Shown in pieces: positions 1 through 9,257 of a stretch of 33,195 nucleotides of DNA. Source of the DNA: JAUVKT01 sp964634565 (GTDB lineage: Bacteria > Bacteroidota > Bacteroidia > Bacteroidales > VadinHA17). The stretch is taken from assembly GCA_964634565.1 (NCBI GenBank), contig CAZWLP010000024.1:1-33195 (forward strand), given 5' to 3'. The position numbers and the translations under genes were made by a program. Within the stretch, counting starts at the first letter, position 1. The number at the start of each line of letters is the position of its first letter. Under the pieces are notes generated by a model that worked only from the letters and a program-made list of their open reading frames with translations, made no database searches and had not been told where the DNA came from.

Positions 1-78
1 GAGCACTTTAGCCACTGTCAATTTTCGATGGGAAGGCGCACCGGATTGGGATAAGTCAGAAGACCTGCCTGTGACAGG
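1..78 (+). promoter_or_regulatory. Cobalamin (B12) riboswitch, 3' part (partial at window start)
   Basis: The conserved blocks of the cobalamin aptamer are present in order: GCCACTGT at 11-18, GGGAAGG at 30-36, and AGTCAG followed by GACCTGCC (the B12 box) at 53-69. The 5' part of the aptamer lies outside the window. The downstream genes form a B12-type import operon, which supports the call. Directly after it come an AGGA-GAAA-TCCT hairpin (76-87), a GCTTT/AAGGC hairpin (90-106) and GGTA-TTA-TACC (110-120). These are candidate parts of the expression platform, but I could not tell whether control is transcriptional or translational. Confidence 0.9.
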
Positions 79-171
79 AGAAATCCTAAGCTTTCGGGAT
101 AAAGGCGTTGGTATTATACCTCACTTTGTTTCCTGCTTGCGATAAGTAGTGTTAAACAAAAACTAATCAAA

Positions 172-2217
172 ATGAAGAAGATTATCTATTCGATGACTGG
201 TCTGTCGTTTGCTATGCCTTATTTCGGCAATAAGGTAGATTACAGGATTGAAGCGACCGGCAGTTATTTCAAAACTAAACTGGCCGAAACAAAAAAAATA
301 TTGCTCATTATTACACTTTTGTCCGGTGTAGCTTTCCCTTCTGTTTATGCTCAGGAAAATCTTTTTTTAGTAGGTGATACAGTTGAGATTGGCGAGGTGC
401 TAATTTCTCCGTCAGTCCCGGAAGGTTCATCAGGTTATAAGGTTTTATATATTGATAATGATATGCTGAACTCTGCTGTATCTGCTTCAATTGCATCTGC
501 CCTTAATATTAATACTCCTTTATATATTAAGTCATATGGGGCAGGCGGAACTGCTACCTCTTCATTCCGAGGCATGGGACCCAACCATACGCAGATAGTA
601 TGGGAAGGAATGCGGATTGATAACCCTATGACAGGTCAGACCGATCTGTCTACTATGATGACTGCTCTTATTGACAATATTGCAATATATAATGGTGGTA
701 CACCCATGGGCTTCGGAAACAGGGGCCCCGGAGGTACAGTATCCTTTCAAAGTAAGCCTGTGTGGGGCGATCGTATTAGCGCAGAATATACCCAGAATAT
801 AGGAAGCTTTTCAAATTATATGGAAACAGTTGATATAACTGCAGGAAAGAATAATATTAATTACAGACTCAGGGCATACCTTCAGGACAATAAAAATGAT
901 TATAAGTATTTTGATCAATCAGGTGATAATATGGATGTACTTAACAGGGAAGGAGCAGCTTTTAAAACCCGCGGGATGCTTCATGAGATAAACTATAAAA
1001 ATAAGACAGTGGTTTATGGAGCAAGATTGTGGTATAATTTTTCAGACAGGGATTTACCGGGATCTGTCGCTTATCAAACTGTAGCGGGAAACGAACAGCA
1101 AACAGACGAGTCTATAAGAGGTATTATTTCATTCCATAATTATAAAAAGAAAGGTGACCTGGAAGGGCAGCTGGGTTATTCTTCGGATTGGATGCATTAT
1201 ACAAACAAATCTTTTTTAATAAACTCTCGTAACCAGGTAAAAGCTATTAATGCCAGGTTGTCCGGGATATACAGATTTTCGGAAAGTTCTATATTGAAAT
1301 TAGGATTTGATTACAGATCAACCGGAGTGAATACAAATAATTATGAACAGGCAACTGATCGTAAGCAGACTGCTTTTGAAATAAACTATTCTTATCTTAT
1401 AAGAGAAAGACTCGGATTATTTGCTTCTGTAAATCAGGAATTGATGAATGGAGAATTTCTTCGTGTATCACCATCAGCAGGATTTGACTTAAGGATTTTT
1501 AAGGGAGGCGATTATCACATAAAAGGAAGTGCAGGCTTATCAAATCATCTGCCAACATTAAATGATTTATTCTGGCTGCCCGGTGGTAATCCTGATCTTC
1601 GGACAGAAAAGGCAGGTAATTCTGAAATAACTTTTTCATACAAGGATAAATTATTTAAAATTTTGACGCTTGATGGGAGCATAACCGCTTATAGATCACT
1701 GATAGAAGATATGATACTCTGGGTTCCTGTTTCAGATTTTGTCTGGACACCGGAGAATGTAGCAAGGGTGGTTTCTAATGGTTTTGAGATCGATCAGCAG
1801 TTAAGCTATTCTGTCGGTAAACACGGATTGAAATTAATCGGGAGTTACTATTATACAGACGTAAGCAGACAGAATGCCCTGACAAGTGAGGATAATACTG
1901 TTGGTAAACAACTAATATATGTGCCTAAAAATATGTCTTCATTATCAGTTATTTACAAGTATGAAGAGTTTATGTTTATATGGAGGAGTTCATATACCGG
2001 AAAACGCTTTATTACAGAAGATAATAGCGAAAGCCTGCCGTCATACTGGTTAAACAGTGTTTCAATAGAGGATTCATTTAATATTAAGGCGGCTGATTTT
2101 GGAGCACGTTTTACTATAAATAACATTTTTGATAAAGATTATCAAAGTGTAGATAGTTATCCTATGCCATGGAGAACATATATGTTTTCAATCTCGATAA
2201 AATTCAGTTCAAAATAA
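172..2217 (+). CDS. btuB: TonB-dependent outer-membrane receptor, BtuB-like (corrinoid uptake)
   Basis: This is a 681-residue outer-membrane receptor, with a plug domain at about residues 75-195 and a beta-barrel to the C-terminus, which includes the NPDLRTEKA segment typical of TonB receptors. It should move corrinoids across the outer membrane using TonB energy. The substrate is inferred from the riboswitch upstream and the BtuF/C/D-like genes downstream. The start is odd. The hydrophobic signal peptide is at residues 41-60, with likely cleavage after VYA at residue 60, so about 40 polar residues precede it. There is no ATG between Met15 and the signal core. An in-frame TTG at 301 would leave only a very short leader. 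Two hairpins lie in this stretch of coding sequence (217-235 and 258-286). The family is certain; the start and the exact substrate are less so. Confidence 0.87.
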   Translation: MKKIIYSMTGLSFAMPYFGNKVDYRIEATGSYFKTKLAETKKILLIITLLSGVAFPSVYAQENLFLVGDTVEIGEVLISPSVPEGSSGYKVLYIDNDMLNSAVSASIASALNINTPLYIKSYGAGGTATSSFRGMGPNHTQIVWEGMRIDNPMTGQTDLSTMMTALIDNIAIYNGGTPMGFGNRGPGGTVSFQSKPVWGDRISAEYTQNIGSFSNYMETVDITAGKNNINYRLRAYLQDNKNDYKYFDQSGDNMDVLNREGAAFKTRGMLHEINYKNKTVVYGARLWYNFSDRDLPGSVAYQTVAGNEQQTDESIRGIISFHNYKKKGDLEGQLGYSSDWMHYTNKSFLINSRNQVKAINARLSGIYRFSESSILKLGFDYRSTGVNTNNYEQATDRKQTAFEINYSYLIRERLGLFASVNQELMNGEFLRVSPSAGFDLRIFKGGDYHIKGSAGLSNHLPTLNDLFWLPGGNPDLRTEKAGNSEITFSYKDKLFKILTLDGSITAYRSLIEDMILWVPVSDFVWTPENVARVVSNGFEIDQQLSYSVGKHGLKLIGSYYYTDVSRQNALTSEDNTVGKQLIYVPKNMSSLSVIYKYEEFMFIWRSSYTGKRFITEDNSESLPSYWLNSVSIEDSFNIKAADFGARFTINNIFDKDYQSVDSYPMPWRTYMFSISIKFSSK

Positions 2218-2342
2218 ATATCATAATCACCGATGTTATCGATTATACATAGAAAGGCTATATTTACATATATGACCACAGGTATAATAAACATGGTTTT
2301 TTCCTTGTTGAGACAAATATTTTTCAATTGACTTATTAACTT
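2218..2342 (+). other. Spacer between receptor and protease genes, with one hairpin
   Basis: This 125-nt gap is the only sizeable one in the B12 operon. A hairpin at about 2223-2246 pairs CGAT with ATCG around GTT and ATAAT with ATTAT, with a three-base bulge. No T-tract follows, so it is not a clear terminator. It could be a processing or stabilising element. No convincing TTTG-N19-TAnnTTTG promoter was found, so the operon probably reads through. Confidence 0.35.
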
Positions 2343-4508
2343 ATGAGAAATAAGTTTATAGTAATTATATTATTTATCTTTTGTATTGATTCAGTAGTAT
2401 CGCAGATAGTTTATGAGTCTGGATCACCACTGGGATTTAATCCGGATAATAAGAATATTGACTGGTATGACCCGGGATTTTCCCAGGATGACATTGAACA
2501 GGTCAGATATGAAGCAAAAACAGGAAAGGGCTTGCTGCGTTTTGCGGTATCCGCCGAACTTGATTTTAATCCCGGAAACTCAGGGCTTATTACCGAACTA
2601 AAAGGCGACTTTAATATCTGGCATCTATGTATAACTTCTGAAGGTGCTGCATCGCTTGGTGTAATATTTTCCAGGTTTGAACTCGCGGAAGGAGAGAAAA
2701 TATTTATTTATGATCCGGGTATGATAAACGTCCTTGGACCTTTTACGGGCAAAAACAACAAGAAATGCGGGATCCTTCCTGTAGTGCCGTTGGAAGGCAG
2801 CTATTTAATAATTGAATACATATTCAGGAAGGAGGGAGGTGGGCATATTGAACTTGGCAAGATAAGTCATGATGTCCTGGGCATATTTGGGAAATTGGGC
2901 GGAAAAGATGTAGATTTTGGTTCTTCGGGTCCGTGTAATATAGATATTAACTGCGATGAAGGAAGTGACTGGAGCGACGAAAAGAGAGCTGTTGTAAAAC
3001 TCCTGATCTCCAATACCTACCTCGGTACAGGAACTCTTGTAAATAATACTGGTAATGATAATATACCATATATACTTACAGCCTACCATGTTGTTGGTGA
3101 CTTATTAGGCGCCAATCAGACAATTGCGATATTTAACTATGAAAGCCCGTGGTGTGATGGACCTGATGGCAGAGTATCAAAATCTATCGCTGGAGCCGAC
3201 CTGGTAGCAAGTAATGAAGATATAGATTTTACCTTACTTGAATTATCAGTATTTCCCCCTATATTATATAAGCCCTATATGGCAGGATGGGATGTAACTG
3301 GAGATATTATTGCAAAACAGACTTGTATTCATCATCCATCGGGAGATGTAAAGAAGATCTCAGTAGATCTTGATAAGCCAATAATATCTACATTCGAGAG
3401 TAATTATGAAAACGGGTTCTGGCTAATTCTTCAATGGGATATTGGTACAACTGAGGGAGGATCATCAGGATCACCTTTGTTTAATGATAATCATAAAATA
3501 ATCGGCACGCTTACGGGAGGAGAAGCAAGATGTGGAAATAGTGTAAACGATTACTATGCAAGGCTTGATATATCTTTTAATATATCATCCAGTAGTCTGT
3601 ATAGCCTTAAGCCATGGCTTGATAATATTAATATGGGAAAAAATATCATGAGAGGGAGAGACCCCTATGAAATTAACTTTCAATCCTCCGATACTTTATT
3701 TAACGAAGCCAGTGGTGAATATTATTTAACAACATACGATGCAGGGGGGAGCGGATTAAGCACAGGTTTTAACAGCGATAGTCTTATTGCCTATGCCGAG
3801 AAATTTTATGTTGATTCTGAAAAGGAAGTAACAGATGTATTTTTCTTTCTGGGATCAAGTAATTTTGTTAGTGTTGATGATTCTGTTTCAATATTTATTC
3901 TCGACGACAATTTTGGCCCTGGCAATATTATAGCTTCTGAAAAAATATATATTAAAGAGACCACAGATAACTATTTATTGCGTGCGGATTTTTCTAATCC
4001 TGTTTCTGTTAATGGTACATTTTATGTTGCTTACCGTAATTGGTATAAAGAGAAAGCCAATGAAGAGTTGCGACAATTTGCTGTATATAACGGCCCTGCC
4101 TCATTGTCTGGTAATGATTTTGCATGGTTCAGAGATCAGAACGGATGGTACCCTTTCAGTCAGCATCCATTTATCCCCGGAGATAATACACTAAATATAA
4201 AAGCTGTTGTTATTGATAACAGTGCTATTGTTTCGGTTGACAAGAAGTATTTTGAGCCTTATAATATGCTCTTATACCCTAATCCGGTTTCTGATTATTT
4301 AAATATTGAATCTGTTGATAATGATATACTGATTCAGTCTGCAACACTATTTGATATGTCAGGGAAAATTATTAATAATTATAGTAGTATTAATCGTAGC
4401 AGGGTTACAATTGGTGATTTAAATAATTTAAAACCCGGGATATACTTTATAGAACTAATTGTGTCGGGTCAGTCTCAGGTATATAAGATTATAAGGGGAG
4501 AGTTATGA
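2343..4508 (+). CDS. Secreted lysyl-endopeptidase-like serine protease with T9SS sorting domain
   Basis: This 721-residue secreted protease has a signal peptide ending near residue 20, an N-terminal beta-rich prodomain-like region to about 195, a trypsin-fold domain at about 198-430, a beta-rich middle domain, and a type IX sorting domain from about 644 (YPNPVSDYL motif). The catalytic domain resembles Achromobacter lysyl endopeptidase: CNIDINC opening, DFTLLEL, AGWD, IHHP and GSSGSP blocks. The likely triad is His249, Asp295 and Ser375. Asp403 sits where that family places its lysine-selecting Asp. Two of its three disulfides look kept (C198-C397 and C204-C271), while the cysteine next to the catalytic His is Val. 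The next gene starts inside its stop codon (ATGA, 4 nt), so it is translationally coupled to the B12-binding lipoprotein. Cleavage after Lys is inferred from homology recalled from memory. Confidence 0.88.
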   Translation: MRNKFIVIILFIFCIDSVVSQIVYESGSPLGFNPDNKNIDWYDPGFSQDDIEQVRYEAKTGKGLLRFAVSAELDFNPGNSGLITELKGDFNIWHLCITSEGAASLGVIFSRFELAEGEKIFIYDPGMINVLGPFTGKNNKKCGILPVVPLEGSYLIIEYIFRKEGGGHIELGKISHDVLGIFGKLGGKDVDFGSSGPCNIDINCDEGSDWSDEKRAVVKLLISNTYLGTGTLVNNTGNDNIPYILTAYHVVGDLLGANQTIAIFNYESPWCDGPDGRVSKSIAGADLVASNEDIDFTLLELSVFPPILYKPYMAGWDVTGDIIAKQTCIHHPSGDVKKISVDLDKPIISTFESNYENGFWLILQWDIGTTEGGSSGSPLFNDNHKIIGTLTGGEARCGNSVNDYYARLDISFNISSSSLYSLKPWLDNINMGKNIMRGRDPYEINFQSSDTLFNEASGEYYLTTYDAGGSGLSTGFNSDSLIAYAEKFYVDSEKEVTDVFFFLGSSNFVSVDDSVSIFILDDNFGPGNIIASEKIYIKETTDNYLLRADFSNPVSVNGTFYVAYRNWYKEKANEELRQFAVYNGPASLSGNDFAWFRDQNGWYPFSQHPFIPGDNTLNIKAVVIDNSAIVSVDKKYFEPYNMLLYPNPVSDYLNIESVDNDILIQSATLFDMSGKIINNYSSINRSRVTIGDLNNLKPGIYFIELIVSGQSQVYKIIRGEL

Positions 4509-5644
4509 TAAAACTTTATTTAGTAATACCTGTATTTTTAATTGCAATTAGCTCTTGCGGCCCTGATCGAAAAAAAGATAATGATAATGAAAGAGTAAGC
4601 ACTAACGATTATGCACGACTTTTTTCAGTAAGTGATTCAGGAGATTATTACCGCCTTGATATATTGTCTCCCTGGCAGGGAGCTGAGGATATTGTTATTA
4701 CTTATTACCTGGCAGGAAATATAGGCAAGATACCCGGAGATGTTAAGAAAAGCAGTAAAATACAGTTGCCGGTTAGAAAATGTATTTGCTTGTCTACCAC
4801 ACATATTGCAATGATAGAGGCTGCTGGTTCATTGGAATCCATAATCGGTGTATCCGGAACAGATTATGTTTCAAATAAACTTGTAAGGGAAAGAATAGAA
4901 AAGAATCTCGTAAAAGATGTCGGATACGACAGTAACCTGAATACTGAATTAATAACATCACTTGATCCGGATATAGTTTTTGTTTATGGTATTGGCTCTG
5001 AATCTGCCGCTTATATTTCTAAACTTGAAACTGTTGGAATTCCTGCACTCTATATATGCGATTATCTTGAACTCCACCCGCTTGCAAAGACTGAGTGGAC
5101 TAAATTATTTGGATTGTTGTTTGGCGCAGAAGAGCAGGTTAATCTGGGCTTTTCGGAGACCAGAGCTAATTATGAAAATTTAAGGGATTCTCTGCAAAGA
5201 ACAATAACTCACAGGCCTGGAGTTATGCTTGGATTACCTTATAAAGACAAGTGGTTTATATCGCCGGGTAACTCCTATATAAGTACTATGATCAGAGATG
5301 CCGGGGGAGAATATATCTGGGGCAACCAAAAATCAGACAGATCGATGCCCTTAAGCATTGAGTCTGTATTCAGGAAAGCCATGGGAAGCGAATTCTGGCT
5401 TAATATTGGTAATCTTACCAGCAGGAAGGAGCTTATCTCCTTTGATAAGAGATTTACTGAATTGCCTCCGGTGCAGTCAGGCAAACTTTTTAATAATGTA
5501 GCCAGGTTATCCGAAAATGGTGGAAACGATTACTGGGAGTCAGGGGCAGTAAGACCTGATCTGATTCTGAAGGATATTGCATCGATATTACATCCGGATA
5601 TTATAAAGGATCACGAGCTTGTCTATTATCTAAAAGTTGAATAG
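4505..5644 (+). CDS. btuF: BtuF-like periplasmic corrinoid-binding lipoprotein
   Basis: This is a 379-residue substrate-binding protein of the FepB/BtuF class. It begins with a lipoprotein signal whose lipobox is ISSC, with Cys18 as the lipidated residue, so it should be anchored in the periplasm. Residues from about 95 show the typical helical-backbone binding-protein pattern: a start-of-domain segment with THIAMIEAAG, then LDPDIVFVY and the later DAGGEYIW block. It overlaps the protease gene by 4 nt and the permease starts just after its stop, so it is the binding protein of this transporter. The corrinoid substrate follows from the riboswitch; other members of the class bind ferric siderophores or haem. 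Confidence 0.85.
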   Translation: MIKLYLVIPVFLIAISSCGPDRKKDNDNERVSTNDYARLFSVSDSGDYYRLDILSPWQGAEDIVITYYLAGNIGKIPGDVKKSSKIQLPVRKCICLSTTHIAMIEAAGSLESIIGVSGTDYVSNKLVRERIEKNLVKDVGYDSNLNTELITSLDPDIVFVYGIGSESAAYISKLETVGIPALYICDYLELHPLAKTEWTKLFGLLFGAEEQVNLGFSETRANYENLRDSLQRTITHRPGVMLGLPYKDKWFISPGNSYISTMIRDAGGEYIWGNQKSDRSMPLSIESVFRKAMGSEFWLNIGNLTSRKELISFDKRFTELPPVQSGKLFNNVARLSENGGNDYWESGAVRPDLILKDIASILHPDIIKDHELVYYLKVE

Positions 5645-5645
5645 G

Positions 5646-6710
5646 ATGCTGTTAAGTTATAGTAAAATAAGAGCTCATAATAAGATCAGAAAAAATCCTG
5701 TACTTATTTTTCCTGCGCTTCTAATACTGCTGCTGATTTTGTTTATTATCGATATTACAGTTGGTTCCGAGCTTTATTCATTAAAAGAACTTTATACTAT
5801 GGTAAAGGGAGGCGGAGATGAGATAGATCGGACCATATTAATTACATTCAGGCTGCCCAGGGCAATCACAGCAATATTTGCCGGTATTGCCTTGTCAGTA
5901 AGTGGATTGCAGATGCAAACAGTTTTCAGGAACCCGCTGGCAGGGCCCTATGTTCTGGGAATTAGTTCAGGAGCCAGTCTCGGTGTGGCTATACTTATTC
6001 TCGGAATGTCATCAGTATTGACATTTTCCGGAATATCGTTTGGCGGAAACTGGGCCCTTGTAATTGCATCCTGGACAGGTGCGGGAATCGTAATGCTTTT
6101 AATAATGTTTGTGTCATCCAGGGTTCGGGATATTATGACCGTTTTAATTCTGGGTATAATGATTGGCAGTGCAATATCAGCATTTGTTTCAATCCTTCAG
6201 TATTTCAGTAATGAATCCACGTTAAAGGCCTTTGTAATATGGACAATGGGTAGTCTGGGTAATCTCTCATGGAACCAGATCAATGTTCTGATTATATGCG
6301 TTATGGCAGGATTGCTTATTTCACTGCTGTCGCTAAAGAGACTTGATGCATTGATGCTGGGCGAAGATTATGCTAAAACAATGGGATTGAATATTAAATC
6401 AACAAGATTTTTAATTTTTGCCGGTACAAGTATACTCGCAGGAAGTGTAACTGCATTCTGTGGACCGATTTCCTTCCTTGGGATAGCTGTTCCTCATATT
6501 ACAAGACTTATAATCGGGCGATCATCGCATAGTTATCTGATTCCCGGCACAGTGCTTATTGGTTCAATATTATTACTTATATCAGATATAGTTAGCCAGC
6601 TGCCTGGTAGCGAGAGTGTTTTGCCTATTAATTCAGTTACTGCCCTGATTGGTATACCGGTAATGATATGGATAATTATCAGAAGGAATAAAATGATCTC
6701 TGTTGCCTGA
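5646..6710 (+). CDS. btuC: BtuC-like ABC transporter permease (FecCD family)
   Basis: This is an inner-membrane permease of the FecCD/BtuC family, about 354 residues, with some nine to ten hydrophobic segments and the family blocks RLPRAITAIFAG, QTVFRNPLAGPYVLGISSGA and GPISFLGIAVPHI. It passes the corrinoid from the binding protein through the inner membrane. I chose the ATG at 5646, one base after the btuF stop. An in-frame TTG at 5637 would add three residues and overlap btuF by 8 nt. The ATPase gene follows with a TGATG junction. The length is normal for the family. Confidence 0.9.
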   Translation: MLLSYSKIRAHNKIRKNPVLIFPALLILLLILFIIDITVGSELYSLKELYTMVKGGGDEIDRTILITFRLPRAITAIFAGIALSVSGLQMQTVFRNPLAGPYVLGISSGASLGVAILILGMSSVLTFSGISFGGNWALVIASWTGAGIVMLLIMFVSSRVRDIMTVLILGIMIGSAISAFVSILQYFSNESTLKAFVIWTMGSLGNLSWNQINVLIICVMAGLLISLLSLKRLDALMLGEDYAKTMGLNIKSTRFLIFAGTSILAGSVTAFCGPISFLGIAVPHITRLIIGRSSHSYLIPGTVLIGSILLLISDIVSQLPGSESVLPINSVTALIGIPVMIWIIIRRNKMISVA

Positions 6711-7750
6711 TGGAAAAGATTGAAAAAATTCTGGAACTTAAATCCCTGTCGGTAGGCTACAGTGCCCGAGGCAGATATGCAGAGATAATGGGCGATATAT
6801 CAGTATCGGCATCAAGGGGCGAGATGATTGCAGTGATAGGTGCAAACGGAGTTGGAAAATCCACCCTCCTAAGATCAATTATAAGGCTTCAGGCCCCATT
6901 AAAGGGAGAGATAGCAATAAAGGGTAAGAATATATCCGATTATTCGCAGAGCGAACTGGCATCATATTTTAGTTTTGTATCTGCATCTGCCTCAGTATCG
7001 GGTAATCTTACCGTTAATGAGCTGGTTGCGCTGGGTCGTTTCCCTCATACAAATTGGATTGGAAGGGTAAAAGACCTTGATAGGGAGAAAATTGATTTTT
7101 CAATATCGAGTGTTGGCCTTACGCGATTTATAAACAGAAAATTAAGTGAAATGTCGGATGGTGAACGGCAGAGGGCTATGATTGCTCGTGCACTGGCTCA
7201 GGATACTCAATTTATAGTACTGGATGAACCAACAGCATATCTCGATCTTCCTAATAAATATGAACTGATCGCTCTTTTGCGGGAAATTGTTGAACGGGAA
7301 GGGAAGACGGTAATTTATACAACTCATGATCTTCATATCGCTATAGGAGAATCTGATAAAATATGGTTGCTTGGGAAAAATGACCTTTTTGAGGGTTCTC
7401 CCGAAGATCTTATGAGAGAAGGTCGCTTTGCACAACTATTTCATGAAAGCAAGCTGGAGTTTGCAGATGAATCGGGTCTATATATTTATCCATCAAAGAC
7501 AATAGGCAAAATATCTATTGATGCAAGCCAGAAGCTCGAAAAACTTACCCGGAGAGCAATTATTCGACTAAAGATAGAAATAGGATCAGATCCCGATCTG
7601 CCTCTTTTAAAAGTAAGAGGGGACTATAAAAAGGCTGAATGGATAATTTTTGTCGATAGTAAGGAAACGGCAAGATTTACAGATATTTATACTCTGTCAA
7701 ATTATCTTAAAAAAGACCTCTTTAGCGATTATGCCTTCGGTAATCATTGA
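6710..7750 (+). CDS. btuD: BtuD-like ABC transporter ATP-binding protein
   Basis: This cytoplasmic ATPase powers the B12 importer. It shows Walker A GANGVGKS (residues 44-51), signature MSDGERQRAMIARAL (from 148), Walker B FIVLDEP (168-174) and the switch His in TTHD (His206). Where most relatives have a Gln in the Q-loop (LPQ), this protein reads VSAS; variants at this loop also occur in Bacteroidota relatives as I recall them. After the ATPase core (about 255 residues) a tail of some 90 residues continues, with no recognised domain. The start overlaps the btuC stop by one base. The 3' end overlaps the opposite-strand thioredoxin-like gene by 29 nt. Confidence 0.9.
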   Translation: MEKIEKILELKSLSVGYSARGRYAEIMGDISVSASRGEMIAVIGANGVGKSTLLRSIIRLQAPLKGEIAIKGKNISDYSQSELASYFSFVSASASVSGNLTVNELVALGRFPHTNWIGRVKDLDREKIDFSISSVGLTRFINRKLSEMSDGERQRAMIARALAQDTQFIVLDEPTAYLDLPNKYELIALLREIVEREGKTVIYTTHDLHIAIGESDKIWLLGKNDLFEGSPEDLMREGRFAQLFHESKLEFADESGLYIYPSKTIGKISIDASQKLEKLTRRAIIRLKIEIGSDPDLPLLKVRGDYKKAEWIIFVDSKETARFTDIYTLSNYLKKDLFSDYAFGNH

Positions 7751-9146
7751 GAAAATTCTCAATATTCTCAACACCTATTTTTTTTGCAATAATAATTTTT
7801 TCTTTATTAAGTATATATATAAGTGGTGTGGCATTTACATTATAATAGTAATCAAAATGAGTAGCCCTTAAGGGATCCCATCCATTTATCCATTCAAGCT
7901 CATTCTCTGCAATGTATTCTTCCCACTCATCACGATTATCCTGGGTGCAGACTGCGAATACTTCAACACTCTGGGTACGGAGTTTTTTATAAAGTTCTCT
8001 TAACTTTGGTGTGGAGGTTTTGCAATGTCCACAGTTCGGTTCCCAGAAGTAAATTATTGTAAAATCTTTATTTATGTCGTAAATCGACTGGTGCAGCCCT
8101 GTATAGGTTTCCATTACAAGATCAACAGCCTTTTTACCAATTAGATTGGTGCGAAGCCTGTTAGCATCTTCACTCAGGCTCTTATATGTTTCTTCGTCGA
8201 TCCAGTATGCCTTTCCTGACAGATAATAATCATCAATTATTTTTACCGTAATACCATCATGACCCATAATAGGACTTTCCCTGAAGTGATTAAACAGGAA
8301 AACAACAAGGTACCTGAACATTACTGAGTCTCCATCACTTTTATTTACAATTGTTGGTATAACACTGTAAAGTGAATCGGGATGCTGAATCAATACTCTC
8401 GAAAAGTATGTTTCGAGCCTGTTGTAGAGGATGGGCGTTCTTATAAGTCTTGAATCGCTAAGATCAATATTATCAAAAAAATGATCCTTATTATAATTAT
8501 ACCCTGCTATCCATCTCAGTGAGTCAGCATTAAGACCATTTTCGGGTATATCAAAATCGGGGACACTAACAGGAATAAGAGCCTTGACAAGCATGGAAAG
8601 GAAGGATCCCGGATTTTTATTGGCCGTTGATTTAAGGTAATTAAGCATTTTCGCCTCATGTTCACTTATTGCTTTACTTAGCGAGTCAGTCTGATTCCCT
8701 TCCTTCGACTCTGTCTGCATTCTTTCCTTAAGTTTCCTTGATTCGTTTTGCAGATCCATCCACTTTCTCTGGTATGTAATAAAATCCTGGTTATCTACAC
8801 TGCCTTTAATAATCATACTACCGACGATATCATCTCTTGAGCATGATATCTCAAAATGCTGATCTGTATCAATAATTATTTCAAAATACCTGTTGTCGGG
8901 TAATAAAACAATATATAAACCCTGTTCAAGTGCTTTATCTCCCCTGTATACGCCATGTCCATTACTATCAGTGGTAATTGTATCCTTTAAATACTGCTTG
9001 TCTCCGAGATGATAGCCAATCGTAAGAAAGCTGTTTTCTGCTCCTTTAACTGTAATAGAAATATTAAATTTATCGTCGTTACCCTTTGCACTGGTAAGAG
9101 CAGAAAAGGATAATAATATAATTATAAGAAGAGAAAATCTGTGCAT
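7722..9146 (-). CDS. TlpA-like thiol-disulfide oxidoreductase (thioredoxin fold)
   Basis: This is a 474-residue exported protein with an N-terminal signal peptide (cleavage near residues 20-22), a beta-rich domain to about 130 resembling DUF4369, a helical middle similar to DUF5106, and a C-terminal thioredoxin-like domain. The redox pair is Cys372 and Cys375 in the motif NCGHC, and a cis-Pro is present in NATPL. It probably reduces or shuffles disulfides in the periplasm, as is common for Bacteroidota TlpA-like proteins; the client is unknown. A strong promoter match (TTTG, 19 nt, TATTTTTG) lies just upstream. It converges on btuD with a 29-nt overlap, so the two transcripts could interfere. 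Confidence 0.85.
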   Translation of the reverse strand: MHRFSLLIIILLSFSALTSAKGNDDKFNISITVKGAENSFLTIGYHLGDKQYLKDTITTDSNGHGVYRGDKALEQGLYIVLLPDNRYFEIIIDTDQHFEISCSRDDIVGSMIIKGSVDNQDFITYQRKWMDLQNESRKLKERMQTESKEGNQTDSLSKAISEHEAKMLNYLKSTANKNPGSFLSMLVKALIPVSVPDFDIPENGLNADSLRWIAGYNYNKDHFFDNIDLSDSRLIRTPILYNRLETYFSRVLIQHPDSLYSVIPTIVNKSDGDSVMFRYLVVFLFNHFRESPIMGHDGITVKIIDDYYLSGKAYWIDEETYKSLSEDANRLRTNLIGKKAVDLVMETYTGLHQSIYDINKDFTIIYFWEPNCGHCKTSTPKLRELYKKLRTQSVEVFAVCTQDNRDEWEEYIAENELEWINGWDPLRATHFDYYYNVNATPLIYILNKEKIIIAKKIGVENIENFLNDYRRHNR

Positions 9147-9169
9147 TCTGAGATAAGTTGTTTGTTCAA

Positions 9170-9200
9170 CAAAAATAATCTATTCAAATACATTGCCAAA
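9170..9200 (-). promoter_or_regulatory. Bacteroidota-type promoter for the TlpA-like gene
   Basis: Read on the minus strand there is a TTTG box, exactly 19 nt, then TATTTTTG, which fits the TTTG-N19-TAnnTTTG consensus of the phylum's main sigma factor. The start would fall near 9163, giving a leader of about 16 nt before the ATG at 9146. Confidence 0.75.
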
Positions 9201-9228
9201 ACTGTTAATTTCATTTGTCAATTATTCC

Positions 9229-9236
9229 TATATTTG
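9229..9236 (+). promoter_or_regulatory. -7 box TATATTTG upstream of the glycosyltransferase gene
   Basis: A perfect TAnnTTTG match lies 21 nt before the start codon at 9258. No well-spaced TTTG -33 box is present (nearest is TGTTAA), so only the -7 half is supported. Confidence 0.5.
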
Positions 9237-9257
9237 GGATGAAAATAATTCTTCTTT

